A stretch of 64,000 nucleotides of DNA from CAIZWU01 sp942492905 (lineage in GTDB: Bacteria; Verrucomicrobiota; Verrucomicrobiia; Verrucomicrobiales; V1-33). The stretch spans positions 2,294,001-2,358,000 of the forward strand of contig OW818657.1 in NCBI GenBank assembly GCA_942492905.1, in the 5' to 3' direction. A program made the translations under genes and the position numbers. Positions 1 through 9,052 of this stretch are shown here, piece after piece. The notes under the pieces are model-generated. The model worked only from the letters and a program-made list of their open reading frames with translations, made no database searches and was not told where the DNA came from. The number at the start of each line of letters is the position of its first letter. Positions within the stretch are counted from its first letter, which is position 1.

Positions 1-2115
1 AGCGGCCCCACCGGATGGGTGTCCGAAGATCTGCTGATCCGATCCTCCGGGCTGGACCTGCAACCGGCGCAGCCCGTCTATGACGGCTGGCCTCACAATA
101 TCACCGGGGTGATGCCCGATGCCACCCTGACATGGTGTACCGGGGCAAATACGACCACCCAGAAGGTCTATCTGGGTACCAGTCCCACGCCAGGGGCGGC
201 CGATTTGAAATTCACGGGCCTGATCAATGAGTGGCGTCCGGCCGCTCCCCTCACGTCTTTTACCACGTATTACTGGCGGGTCGATACCATCTCTGCTCAG
301 GGGGCGGTCCTCCCCGGGCCGGTCTGGCATTTCCTGACGCGTCCACCCGCGCCGGCGGCGGTGACGCTGGAAAGCGTGGTCACCTCGCCGCCGGTGCCGC
401 AGCCTGGTTTCAACTTTGTCATTACCTGCCATACCCGCAGTCCCTCCGGCCAGGCGGTGCTGGTGAGGGCGAGCCTGCACCGTATCAATACCACGCCACT
501 GGACGACCCGCCCAATGATGTGCCGCGTTTTGCCCCGGCAGGCACGGGCAGTTTTACCCGGAATTTCAACCTTCCCCTGACTACTCCCCAGGGCAGCTAC
601 ACCCTGCTGGTGCGTCTGGTCCAGGATTATAACGGAAACGGCACGATCGAAGCTTTCGAGACGGTGATCACCGAAAAACGGATTGCGCTGCTCGTCCCTC
701 CTCCGGGGCCGCTGGTGGAGGGGCTGGCAGTATCGCCGGCGACCATGGCCCCGGGACAGCAGGCCATTGTCACCGCCAGTATCAGCGCCTTGCCCGGGAG
801 TTCGCTGGGGCAGTTGAAGCTCTTCCGGGCGGAAGGGGAAACGGCTCCCGGTCCGTGGGCTCTGGTGCAAACGCAGAACATGAACAATGCCGGGCAATAT
901 GGGGCATCCTTCACCGACCGGCCGCCCTCCATCCGGCGGTATTGGTATGTGGTGCAAGCCTTCGACAATACGGGCCGGGGGGCGCCCGATGGGCCGTATT
1001 TCCACCCGGTCAGCGTGCGGGTCACGATCAATGATCACCAGCCTCCCGTGTTCACCTGGGCCGCTCCTGCGGATGGAGCCGCCATCGCCCTCAATGCGAT
1101 GATTCAAGGATCCATGGCCGACAATGATCTCATCGAGACCGCCTCTTATAACATGGATGATGGCGGATGGGAACCCATGGGAACCAATGGGTGGTTCATC
1201 TGGCCGGCCAATGGGGCCGGGCCGCATAACATCACGATCCGCGCCACCGACCGCTCGGGAAATACCGTGCAGGAGAAGCGGCTTTATTATGTGATTCCGC
1301 AGCCGGGAGGCACGGACTTTGATGAAGATCAGGCATTCACCACCACATCGGGTCACCAGCCCTATTGGAACCTGGGTTTGGAGGGGGCCGCCTCTATTGT
1401 GAACGGCCGGATGGAGGCGTCCGGAGCGGGGGATTCCGCAGCGCTGAACCGGTTCAAGCGTCCTCCGGCCTGGGCGCACTCCCTCGAAGTCAGTTATCAA
1501 TGCGGCCCGGCCGGGGGTTCCATGACCTGGGACCGGGATTTCTTCCCCCGGCTGCTTGTGAGCGTCGTCCACACCGGGGCCGGGCAATGGCAGCTCCACG
1601 CGGGTCAGTTGAGCGTCTACCAAACCATTCCGCTGAACTTGACGAGTATGGCCCCGGAGGCACGGTTGAGCGTGCTGGCCCGGATCAGCGAGGGCACGAT
1701 TTATTGCCGGGTGGTCACCGCGGACGCCAGCGCCATCACCGTGGCGGATTCGCTGCAGTCCTTGCCGAATCTCAGCTTGCCTGCCCTCGGCAGCTGCACC
1801 TTCCAGACCGATGGAAATGATAGCGGAACCGGCTGGCTGGACGACCTTTCTTTCCGGGCCCTGCGGGCGGAAAATGCGCTGCGTTGCCAGAATGTCCTGA
1901 CATCTCAACCCGTCGGGGGGCAACGCAATTTCAGGGTGGATTGGACTTCCGTGCCGGGCAGTACCTATCAAATGGAAGTGACGGATCCCATCACCGGACA
2001 ATGGGCAAGAACTGGTGCGCCGGTTGTCGCCAACGGAATCGCCACCAGCCAAACTCTGGTTTTCCCCACGGCCCGCAAGGCGGCCCTGCTGCGGGTGAGG
2101 CACTTGCTTCCCTGA
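1..2115 (+). CDS. Large secreted protein with fibronectin-III-like domains, 5' end outside window
   Basis: The reading frame is open from base 1; the first usable start is a GTG at 19, but the residues before it (SGPTGW) fit the protein, so I treat it as truncated on the left. About 700 residues are visible. Residues 25-110 resemble a fibronectin-III-like or glycan-associated domain, with the typical TTYYWRVD motif near its end. Further beta-sandwich stretches follow. A region around 430-610 (starting FDEDQAFTTT) looks like a concanavalin or galactose-binding-like module. The C-terminal 60 residues (WTSVPGSTYQMEV, then a final RVRHL) match the immunoglobulin-like tail common on verrucomicrobial secreted proteins. 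No catalytic motif is visible in this part. Likely extracellular or surface-bound, perhaps the C-terminal half of an enzyme or adhesin. Function unknown. Confidence 0.7.
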   Translation, partial: SGPTGWVSEDLLIRSSGLDLQPAQPVYDGWPHNITGVMPDATLTWCTGANTTTQKVYLGTSPTPGAADLKFTGLINEWRPAAPLTSFTTYYWRVDTISAQGAVLPGPVWHFLTRPPAPAAVTLESVVTSPPVPQPGFNFVITCHTRSPSGQAVLVRASLHRINTTPLDDPPNDVPRFAPAGTGSFTRNFNLPLTTPQGSYTLLVRLVQDYNGNGTIEAFETVITEKRIALLVPPPGPLVEGLAVSPATMAPGQQAIVTASISALPGSSLGQLKLFRAEGETAPGPWALVQTQNMNNAGQYGASFTDRPPSIRRYWYVVQAFDNTGRGAPDGPYFHPVSVRVTINDHQPPVFTWAAPADGAAIALNAMIQGSMADNDLIETASYNMDDGGWEPMGTNGWFIWPANGAGPHNITIRATDRSGNTVQEKRLYYVIPQPGGTDFDEDQAFTTTSGHQPYWNLGLEGAASIVNGRMEASGAGDSAALNRFKRPPAWAHSLEVSYQCGPAGGSMTWDRDFFPRLLVSVVHTGAGQWQLHAGQLSVYQTIPLNLTSMAPEARLSVLARISEGTIYCRVVTADASAITVADSLQSLPNLSLPALGSCTFQTDGNDSGTGWLDDLSFRALRAENALRCQNVLTSQPVGGQRNFRVDWTSVPGSTYQMEVTDPITGQWARTGAPVVANGIATSQTLVFPTARKAALLRVRHLLP

Positions 2116-2144
2116 CCGGTCCGCAGACTGACCGGTCCGCAGAC
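2113..2144. repeat. Tandem 16-bp direct repeat (two copies)
   Basis: TGACCGGTCCGCAGAC occurs twice head to tail. The first copy begins with the TGA stop codon of the preceding gene. The CCGCAGAC core loosely resembles the CGCAGACC core of the hairpin at the right end of the window, but the match is too short to call them one family. Confidence 0.75.
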
Positions 2145-2245
2145 GGGTAAGCCGGCATGGGTGCCTCCCGCAGCTGATGCCAGGGCGCCTGGTCCCATGT
2201 CCTGGATTTGCCGGGCTTGCAAGGCGGCCTGGTTCGGAAACGTTC

Positions 2246-3535
2246 ATGTGGTCCATGAAACGTCGTTCCTTCCTCCATCAATCGTCGGCAATCGGGGCCG
2301 CTGCCGCATTGTCGTCGTTCACGAAACTGCGGGCGGCGGATGCTGCCGCTAAAAAAGTCAGGGTGGCGGTCGTTGCCCTTGGACGGGGCCTGGCACATGT
2401 GCAGGCCCTCCTCAAGATCCCCTCGGTGGAAATTGCCTATCTCGCGGAAGTGGACCCGAAACGCCTCGAAAGCGGGATGAAGCTGGTTCACGGAGCCCAG
2501 CAAACAGCCTGCAAGGGGATGAAGGACTTCCGCTCGTTTCTGGAGGACAAGACCCTGGATGCGGTTTTCATCGCCACTCCCAACTTTTGGCACACTCCCG
2601 CGGCGCTGCTCTGCATGCAGGCCGGGAAGCATGTTTACGTCGAGAAACCGGGGAGCCAGAATGCCCGTGAAGCGGAAATGATCGTCGAGGCTTCCGTCAA
2701 ATACGCCCGCCTTGTCCAGATGGGCAATCAGCGCCGCACTTGGATGAAGGATGCCATTGAAGCGCTTCACGGCGGGGCCATCGGCAACGTGAATTTCGGG
2801 CGGGCGTTCTATTATAACAACCGCAAGGCCATCGGATTGGGGGACCAGAAGGCATCCGGTGATCTGGATTTCAATCTTTGGCAGGGTCCGGTGCCGGACG
2901 ATGCGGCCCATGACCTCAAACGCTACACCCACTATGACTGGCATTGGCTGTGGCACTGGGGCAACGGGGAGCTGGGGAACAATGGAGTCCACACCCTTGA
3001 TATCCTGCGTTGGGGACTGAAGGCCGGCTATCCCCTGCGGGTGACTTATAATGGGGGACGCTACTGCCATAACGATACCCAGGAGTCGCCCGACACCGGC
3101 ACTGCGGTCTATGACTTTGGCCATGCCGGCTGCGAATGGGTGCAGAGCAGTTGCCAGCCCCGCATGGCGGAGAAACCGCCCGGCGAATGTGTATTCTACG
3201 GGGACCAGGGCACCATGGCGCTCGAGCGGGATTTTTGGACCATCTACGACCCTAAAGGAATTGAAATCAGCAAAGGCAAGGCCAGTACGGCCGGGACCGG
3301 CGATGTCTTACACATCGGCAATTTCATCGATGCCATCCGGGGCGAGGCCAAACTCAACAGCCCCATCGGCGAAGGGCAGAAGAGCACCATGATGTGTCAC
3401 CTCGGCAATATGGCCTACCGAACGAGGACCGTGATCCAATGTGATCCTGACACCGGCCGGATCACCGGCAATGACGCCGCCTGGAAACTGTGGGGCCGCG
3501 ATTCCTGGCGCCCGGGCTGGGAGGTCAAGGTTTAG
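2246..3535 (+). CDS. Gfo/Idh/MocA family oxidoreductase with Tat signal
   Basis: NAD(P)-dependent sugar or polyol dehydrogenase family, probably exported. The N-terminus has a twin-arginine signal (KRRSFL) followed by an alanine-rich hydrophobic stretch ending near RAADAA. The Rossmann domain follows, then YVEKPGSQNA, which corresponds to the family EKP motif carrying the catalytic lysine. The H-x-x-D pair of the C-terminal domain is seen in NNGVHTLDILRW. Length (about 430 aa) is normal for the Tat-exported subfamily common in Verrucomicrobiota and Planctomycetes. I chose the ATG at 2246 because GGAAA lies 5 bases upstream; the ATG at 2255 would put the Tat motif closer to the start and is equally possible. 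It converges with the DUF6807 gene, a frequent companion in sugar-utilisation loci. Substrate unknown. Confidence 0.85.
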   Translation: MWSMKRRSFLHQSSAIGAAAALSSFTKLRAADAAAKKVRVAVVALGRGLAHVQALLKIPSVEIAYLAEVDPKRLESGMKLVHGAQQTACKGMKDFRSFLEDKTLDAVFIATPNFWHTPAALLCMQAGKHVYVEKPGSQNAREAEMIVEASVKYARLVQMGNQRRTWMKDAIEALHGGAIGNVNFGRAFYYNNRKAIGLGDQKASGDLDFNLWQGPVPDDAAHDLKRYTHYDWHWLWHWGNGELGNNGVHTLDILRWGLKAGYPLRVTYNGGRYCHNDTQESPDTGTAVYDFGHAGCEWVQSSCQPRMAEKPPGECVFYGDQGTMALERDFWTIYDPKGIEISKGKASTAGTGDVLHIGNFIDAIRGEAKLNSPIGEGQKSTMMCHLGNMAYRTRTVIQCDPDTGRITGNDAAWKLWGRDSWRPGWEVKV

Positions 3536-3581
3536 CGGATTACCCGGAGGGAGTAGACCTGTTCCCCGTAAAACCCGGAAT

Positions 3582-4553
3582 TCATTTCCGCTTGGGATCA
3601 AGGTCAGCCAAAGGCAGTTCCGAGAAGATTTTCCAATGGGCTTCGCTCTGGGCCTGGGTGGCGATGCCGTCGTGAACCCACAGGCCATAACGAACCCGCA
3701 GTTTGTGAGTGCCGGTCACGATGAGGGGTTTTTCAGGGGTCAGGCACGCGCCCATCCACCCGTCACCGCGCACGTGGAAGGCGGTGGGGTTCGAGGGATT
3801 GCCGGGGTGATTCATCAGAGTGATTCCGGCAAAACCATCGGCCGCGTTGGTGATCCTACCGCTGTAGTCGCACCACTTTGCGGGCTGGCGGAAGACCTGA
3901 GCTTCATTGAGTTGCCCTGCGCTGTTGAGGATGCGTCCGCCCCCGTCATGAACCCCAATCGTCTTCGCCACCCGCACCGCCACGAGGCCAAAAAAGGAGG
4001 AACCGAATGTGGAGGTCATCCCCTTGGGCGCGGCAAATTCCGCATCGATGATCAGGAGCCAGCTCTTGGCTCCTTCAAGGGGCCGCACTTCACTGCGCCG
4101 GGTTTCGATAAGTTGCACCGACTGGTCGGAGGCGCGCACCCAATGATTGGTCATCAGCATGGCCGCCTGTTCATTCCCGTCGTCATAACGATCCACCCGC
4201 TGGGGCATGATGCGGCCCTGGACCTTGGCGTGATCACTCCAGAAATCGATCCCATTCACATCCGTATGCGCCATCCAGACACTGTTGTGGTGGCTGTGGG
4301 ACACGGGATCATGAGGATGCCCCATGCGCGTGAGACTTACCCCTTGGGAAGTCAGGATGGGATACCAGAAAGGCCGCATATCCGCAGGATCGAAATGGAC
4401 TGCGGTCAATTCCTTGCTTTCCAGGTGGAAGGATGAAACGGCGTGCGGCAAGGGCAGCACCTGCACCTTGGGCACCGGCAGAGATGGCGGAACTGGCAAG
4501 TCTCCGGCATAAAGCGGAACCACCGCCATCAGAACGAACAAGGAACAGCGCAT
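3582..4553 (-). CDS. DUF6807 (PmoA-like) family exported protein
   Basis: 323-residue protein with a short signal peptide (MRCSLFVLMAVVPLYAGD). It carries the DUF6807 hallmark GHPHDPVSHSHHNSVWMAH, then DVNGIDFWSDH, a histidine-rich block that probably forms the active or metal site. The family is sometimes labelled methane oxygenase PmoA in databases, but that name is misleading here: there are no transmembrane helices and no pmoB or pmoC. In related genomes the family sits beside Gfo/Idh/MocA oxidoreductases, as here, and is thought to act in carbohydrate breakdown. The reaction is not known. It is transcribed towards the Gfo/Idh gene, with about 45 bases between the two stops. Confidence 0.8.
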   Translation of the reverse strand: MRCSLFVLMAVVPLYAGDLPVPPSLPVPKVQVLPLPHAVSSFHLESKELTAVHFDPADMRPFWYPILTSQGVSLTRMGHPHDPVSHSHHNSVWMAHTDVNGIDFWSDHAKVQGRIMPQRVDRYDDGNEQAAMLMTNHWVRASDQSVQLIETRRSEVRPLEGAKSWLLIIDAEFAAPKGMTSTFGSSFFGLVAVRVAKTIGVHDGGGRILNSAGQLNEAQVFRQPAKWCDYSGRITNAADGFAGITLMNHPGNPSNPTAFHVRGDGWMGACLTPEKPLIVTGTHKLRVRYGLWVHDGIATQAQSEAHWKIFSELPLADLDPKRK

Positions 4554-4679
4554 GATGGCCTGACTACGCCTTTCCGACGGATGATCTTACGGGGCTCAAA
4601 AACGATGATTGTTCACTTATGGTCCACCCGGAGCGCAGGGCGTGTTGAGGGAAATCCGCTGTCGGTTTTTTGGCCACTG

Positions 4680-7463
4680 CTACAGCCTGAGTCTGAAATA
4701 ACGGAATTCCCCGGTGGAGGGCAACGTCCAGTGCTCCAGCCGGGTTTGGCCATCCGGAGTTTCAGTGGTCTCCGTCAATACCGCTTCCGTCACGATGGCC
4801 CAGTCGCTCAGGTCCGGGGAGGATTGGATCAGAATGGGGACGCCCGTGGCAAGGCGGCTGCGGCGGACGGTCAGGAGGAGCTGGGAATCCACTTTTACGA
4901 TAGTCAATGGAGGGTCGCCCGTGCCGGAAAGGGGAGAGCTGCCGGTGATGGATTCGAGATGGTTTTCCAAGCCATCCTGATCTGGATCGGCGGTGGGACT
5001 GGAGACGAGGGGATCGGCGTTTTGAGCTGGGGAAAACGCGGTGGAGCGCCACGTGTCATAGCGGTTATCCAGCAGGGTGATGGTGGCGCTGGAGGCGGAA
5101 CTGAGCGTGTATCCGCTGCCGGGAGACAACGCCAGGATAAGGGATTCGGGGCCTTCGGGCTGCGTGTCGGCCGTGGCATTGATGGCAAGACTGGCCTGGG
5201 CCGAGCCTGCCGCGAAGGTGATGCTGGAGGGCAGGGCCGCGCAGTCGGTCCCCGGGGTGGCGGTGCCGGTGCTGGTGAGAAAAATGGTGAGGGGGCTGGT
5301 GAGCAGGCCCTCCCGCCGGAAGATGAGGCGGGCGGGATCGCCGCCGTTCTCGGAGGTGATGGCATCGTGTGCCGCGACGCTGACGGGGGAAGGCAGCGCG
5401 AGGGTTCCGGTGGGTTCAAACCGGACGGCATCGGCGATGACAAGGCCATCGGTGCCGGTGACATCCAAGCGGACGAGGGGGGCGGTGCCGGCGGCAAAAC
5501 TCCAGATGCCGAGGTCCTTCCAACCGCCATCCGGACTGGTGCCGTCGGGATCCAGCTTCTGGTTGACGGTCAGGTTGGCGATGCCTCCGCTGTGGGTGAC
5601 CGAGACTTTCGTATTGGTGGCGCGGTTGCTGGATTGGACCCAGGACAAGAGGACCCGGTACGTGCCGGTGGCGGGCAGGGTGGGGCTGAAAGTGCAGTAG
5701 CGGGCAATGGTGTTCGAACTGCTGGCGTATAAATAACCGGTGCCACTGAAGCCAACGTTGCTGCTGCTGGTGGTCCAGGAGCCGGAAGCAGGCTGGGGAT
5801 TGCCACCCGGCCCTTCTGCTTCCACCACCAGGCCGTTGCTGGTGCCAGTGGTGGACCAGTCCAGGATCTGTCCGTCCGACAGGAGCAGGGCGGAGAGTTC
5901 CGGATAGGGAATTTCCTGGACCGGCAGTTGTTGGCGGAGAGCCATTGCCGCGGCGGTGGCCGCGCTGTGGCTGGTCATCATAAACACAGGCTCCATGCGG
6001 GCGGATGAAAAGGCCACATGGGAAGCACTGAGAGCGAAGGTGGCGAGGAGGTTGGTGCATTCGGTCGCCCGGGGAGTGATGGCTCCGATCCCGATCGGCC
6101 ACGGGCGGGGCGGCAGCTCGAAGAACCCGCCTTCGGCGTGGGTTTTGCCGGCCACCACCACCCGCTGACAGTAGTGGGAATCCATGGCGTAGGACGCGAG
6201 GGCGATGGATTTGGGAGCGACGGCGGTGCCCCGGCCGTTGGCTTCGGTGAGGATGTAATCGCCGATCATGCGCCGGGCTTCCCTGACATAAAGTTGGGGC
6301 GACCAGTGGCCATGGCCGGGATACTCGTCGGCGGGCAGACCCCAGGTGGCCACTTCGGTTTTGATATGGGCCGGAACCCGGGGATCGGTGCGCAGGAATT
6401 CGAAGAGGCCCCGGGTGTAATTCTCGTGTTCCTTGGCAATCTCCGCACGCCGGGCCTGGCTGGCAGTGGCCCACTCGTGACTGTGCCCGACCCAGTCGCT
6501 GGACATGCCCTTGTTGGAATTCCAGTCGGACTTCCCGTTGGGCATTCCGTCGGCGGTGCCGATGTTGTGGAAAATTCCGTTGGTGAAGGAGGCCAGATCC
6601 ACCGTGCCACCGGTCGCCGCTTTGGCCGCGAGGAACCGGCCGATCAATTCGTAATCCGCGGCGTGGTAGTCCGGCGGGGCCGCGATGGGCACCCGGTTGC
6701 TGGCCTGGGTCAGGCAGAGGCGGTAGTTGTAGGCTTGGACGAGGGAATCGGCAGTGCCGGGAGTGGCGGGAGGTCCGGGGCTGATCCCCGGGATCAGTCC
6801 GCTGGCGGCATTTCCTGGATCAAGGTAGGGATCGATCGCCAGATTGACGAAGATGGAGGTGGAGGGAGTCAGGACGCCATTTCTTGTTTCACCGTGGGTG
6901 GCATTGGATTCCCGGCCGACCCGGAAGCTGACTCCTGCGGCGGCGAGCAGATCACCTTCATAGGTGGTGTCCAGATACATCCCGGCGCGCACGACGAGGC
7001 CGGTGCTGGTTTCAATTTCACGGATGGCGGGGCCGGTTTTTCTGACGGTGCTGAGTGGTTCATTCAGCAGTGGAGTCACCGCAGCCTCCGCGAGGAGGTC
7101 TTGGAAGACGGCAGAAGCGGTTTTGGGTTCGAAGAGATATTTCCGGGTGGTGGCGGTGGGGATATATTTGCGGGCGATCCGGAGATAAAACTCGGAGGAG
7201 AGTCCGCCGATGGAATCCACATTTCCCTTATCGGTGGCTCCAAGTCCCCCGCTGCTCATGCCACCAATGTGACTCCCGGGATCAAGCAGGACGATTTTCA
7301 GCCCATGGCGGGCAGCCTGTGCGGCCGCGATGACTCCACCGGAGGTCGCCCCGTAGATACACAGGTCACAATCCAGAATCTGCCGGGCTGCGGAGGCGGG
7401 ACTGGTGCTGAGACAGAGGGTAACCGCCAATCCGGCTGGAAAGCTGCGGCAGGGGGAACGCAT
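4680..7463 (-). CDS. Secreted FAD-dependent oxidoreductase with golvesin-like and Calx-beta domains
   Basis: 927 residues. Signal peptide 1-25 is followed by a Rossmann FAD-binding motif (CIYGATSGGVIAAAQAARHG, about 33-52) and HIGGMSSGGLGATD, both typical of the FAD_oxidored family (PF12831). After the roughly 530-residue flavoprotein comes a module starting VVEAEGPGG near 544 and ending near 679, which fits a golvesin C-terminal-like or carbohydrate-binding beta-sandwich. A Calx-beta-like domain lies at about 688-800. A short DPDQDGLENHLE linker and an immunoglobulin-like tail end the protein. The substrate is unknown; relatives are common in polysaccharide-degrading Verrucomicrobiota. It lies 61 bases downstream of the Rrf2 gene on the same strand, so the two could be co-transcribed. 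Confidence 0.85.
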   Translation of the reverse strand: MRSPCRSFPAGLAVTLCLSTSPASAARQILDCDLCIYGATSGGVIAAAQAARHGLKIVLLDPGSHIGGMSSGGLGATDKGNVDSIGGLSSEFYLRIARKYIPTATTRKYLFEPKTASAVFQDLLAEAAVTPLLNEPLSTVRKTGPAIREIETSTGLVVRAGMYLDTTYEGDLLAAAGVSFRVGRESNATHGETRNGVLTPSTSIFVNLAIDPYLDPGNAASGLIPGISPGPPATPGTADSLVQAYNYRLCLTQASNRVPIAAPPDYHAADYELIGRFLAAKAATGGTVDLASFTNGIFHNIGTADGMPNGKSDWNSNKGMSSDWVGHSHEWATASQARRAEIAKEHENYTRGLFEFLRTDPRVPAHIKTEVATWGLPADEYPGHGHWSPQLYVREARRMIGDYILTEANGRGTAVAPKSIALASYAMDSHYCQRVVVAGKTHAEGGFFELPPRPWPIGIGAITPRATECTNLLATFALSASHVAFSSARMEPVFMMTSHSAATAAAMALRQQLPVQEIPYPELSALLLSDGQILDWSTTGTSNGLVVEAEGPGGNPQPASGSWTTSSSNVGFSGTGYLYASSSNTIARYCTFSPTLPATGTYRVLLSWVQSSNRATNTKVSVTHSGGIANLTVNQKLDPDGTSPDGGWKDLGIWSFAAGTAPLVRLDVTGTDGLVIADAVRFEPTGTLALPSPVSVAAHDAITSENGGDPARLIFRREGLLTSPLTIFLTSTGTATPGTDCAALPSSITFAAGSAQASLAINATADTQPEGPESLILALSPGSGYTLSSASSATITLLDNRYDTWRSTAFSPAQNADPLVSSPTADPDQDGLENHLESITGSSPLSGTGDPPLTIVKVDSQLLLTVRRSRLATGVPILIQSSPDLSDWAIVTEAVLTETTETPDGQTRLEHWTLPSTGEFRYFRLRL

Positions 7464-7524
7464 GGGTTATGCTTAAACACCCTTTCCATGGATGCCAAGG
7501 GGGCAGCCTCACCGGAGCGGTATC

Positions 7525-7938
7525 TTAAATATCGAAATGCATACTTCCTCCTGATTCCCGCGCCAGCACGTCCGCAAGGGAGAGGCCGTCGAGATGGTGA
7601 TTCACCAGCACGGTGAGGTCGGAAAAGCAGGCCCTCAGTCCGGGGCCGAGCTCGGCGGGATTTTCCCCGATGGGTAAAAACGGCCCATCGACTGCCCGGA
7701 GGATGTCTCCAAGGCTGATGCTGGCGGGGGGGCGCGTCAGATGGTATCCCCCGCCCACGCCGCGTTTGCTGTGAAGGAGGTCAGCTTTTTTCAGAACGAG
7801 GAGGATTTGTTCGAGCACCTTGGGGGGCAGGCCCTCGGAGGCAGAAAGTTCCTCAATCTGGGAAACAGTCTGGGCCGGCCGGCGGGCCATGGCAGCAAGG
7901 GCACGGAGCGCATACTCCGCGCGTTTGGAAAGTCGCAT
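7525..7938 (-). CDS. Rrf2 family transcriptional regulator
   Basis: 137-residue winged-helix regulator. I start at 7938 because MRLSKRAEYALRALAAMARR is the canonical Rrf2 N-terminus; the frame continues 34 codons upstream but those residues do not fit the family. The recognition helix region (LPPKVLEQILLVLKKADLL) and wing (SKRGVGGGYHLTRP) are well preserved. Iron-sulfur Rrf2 proteins such as IscR and NsrR have three clustered cysteines; here only one cysteine (ACFSDL) is present, so it probably does not bind an Fe-S cluster. It is divergent from the PEP-CTERM gene, and the AT-rich region between them holds a palindrome that could be its operator. Targets unknown. Confidence 0.9.
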   Translation of the reverse strand: MRLSKRAEYALRALAAMARRPAQTVSQIEELSASEGLPPKVLEQILLVLKKADLLHSKRGVGGGYHLTRPPASISLGDILRAVDGPFLPIGENPAELGPGLRACFSDLTVLVNHHLDGLSLADVLARESGGSMHFDI

Positions 7939-8108
7939 CACGCCTCCGGGATACCACAGCCGGGCAAGGCGGAAAGCGGAAAACCAAAAGGGCCAGGACT
8001 TCATCCCTGGAACCAGAGGCGCCCGGTAATGGTAAATCATGGCCGGATTTGGCTGCGGATCGGGAAAATGATTAAAAAAGAGTTGACCCTCTGATTATTT
8101 CGGATCTC

Positions 8109-8156
8109 TTGAATATTCCATAATTATTGTAAGATGATCCTATTTACCATCTGGTA
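8109..8156 (+). promoter_or_regulatory. Candidate promoter with palindromic operator upstream of the PEP-CTERM gene
   Basis: The stretch is far more AT-rich than its surroundings. TTGAAT (8109-8114) and TAAGAT (8130-8135) could be -35 and -10 boxes, though the 15-base spacer is short. Just downstream, 8145-8156 is a perfect palindrome, TACCA-TC-TGGTA, with weaker matches further out. A related GGTAAAT lies near 8031 in inverted orientation. The position between the promoter and the gene at 8175, opposite the Rrf2 gene, suits a repressor site. This is inferred from sequence only. Confidence 0.35.
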
Positions 8157-8174
8157 GTTAAAACAATTCCGCCC

Positions 8175-8903
8175 ATGCCTTCCTTTTTTGCCACCTCCTC
8201 CGTGAAAATCCTTCCTGCACTTCTTTGCTCTGCTTTCCTCACCTCAATCACACCAGCCGCGGTCCTTTTGGATTCGCAATCCCAGACGATTCCGACTTAC
8301 ACCGCGAGTGGCACGAGGTCCCTGACCTTCAACCAGTTTGACACTTTGGGGGGAACCCGGATTTTGACCGGGGTGACGGTGGCGTATTACTTTGATAAAA
8401 TTGGCGGGTCCTATGCCGTGGACAACGATTCCCTTGATACCGGGGTGATCACTTTTTCGCATGAATTGAAGGGCCGTTTGTCTTCCCCGGATGTGGCCAT
8501 GGGTGGTGCGGGAACCTACATCGCAGCGCTCAGTGAATTCACCACGATCAACCCGATTGCGGCCAACACAGGAGATCCGGAAGCCCAGTTCGATATCGGG
8601 GGGACTGATTACGTGCTTTTCCAACCCGCCGACATTCTGGCGACCGGTCAAACCGCGGCGATTGGTGCCGCCTTCTGGGGGCCGTATACGGGGAGTGGAA
8701 CCTTTGTGGTTAATTTCCAGGCACTGCAGTCATTCGCGGTGGACGGGGTCGGTGGACTTCAGAGTCAAACCATTGCGTCCCAAGTCTCCCCCACGGTTCA
8801 AGTCATCTACAGCTACGAGCCTGCCGCCGTCATTCCTGAACCCGCTGCCACGGTCCTGATTGGACTCGGTATGCTGGGCTTGATGGCGCGCCGCCGGCCC
8901 TGA
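8175..8903 (+). CDS. PEP-CTERM sorting domain protein
   Basis: 242-residue secreted protein. The signal peptide covers about residues 1-33 (VKILPALLCSAFLTSITPAAVLL). The C-terminus has the full PEP-CTERM signal: IPEPA, a hydrophobic helix (TVLIGLGMLGLMA) and a basic RRRP end, recognised by an exosortase. The middle is beta-rich with no known catalytic motif. Proteins of this kind are usually cell-surface or extracellular-matrix components. No exosortase gene lies in the window, so processing depends on a gene elsewhere. It is divergent from the Rrf2 regulator. Confidence 0.85.
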   Translation: MPSFFATSSVKILPALLCSAFLTSITPAAVLLDSQSQTIPTYTASGTRSLTFNQFDTLGGTRILTGVTVAYYFDKIGGSYAVDNDSLDTGVITFSHELKGRLSSPDVAMGGAGTYIAALSEFTTINPIAANTGDPEAQFDIGGTDYVLFQPADILATGQTAAIGAAFWGPYTGSGTFVVNFQALQSFAVDGVGGLQSQTIASQVSPTVQVIYSYEPAAVIPEPAATVLIGLGMLGLMARRRP

Positions 8904-9015
8904 AAATCACGGGGATGACGCAGCCCCGGATGTTCCGGAAGATACTCCCGGATGACGAATCAGATATTTTCCAAGCGCTGGCGGTGGGGGTTCTTTTTCC
9001 GGAAGAGAAGAGGGC

Positions 9016-9043
9016 TTGCATCCGGATGGGGGTGTGGGATGAT
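9016..9043 (+). promoter_or_regulatory. Candidate tmRNA promoter
   Basis: TTGCAT (9016-9021) and GATGAT (9038-9043) are separated by 16 bases and lie 9 bases before the mature tmRNA 5' end. Each matches the sigma-70 consensus only partly, so this is tentative. Confidence 0.35.
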
Positions 9044-9052
9044 GCCATTGCT

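Noticed and set aside
3582..4553. Particulate methane monooxygenase subunit (PmoA)
   Set aside because: It has no membrane helices and no pmoB or pmoC neighbours. The sequence matches DUF6807, for which the PmoA name is a database artefact.
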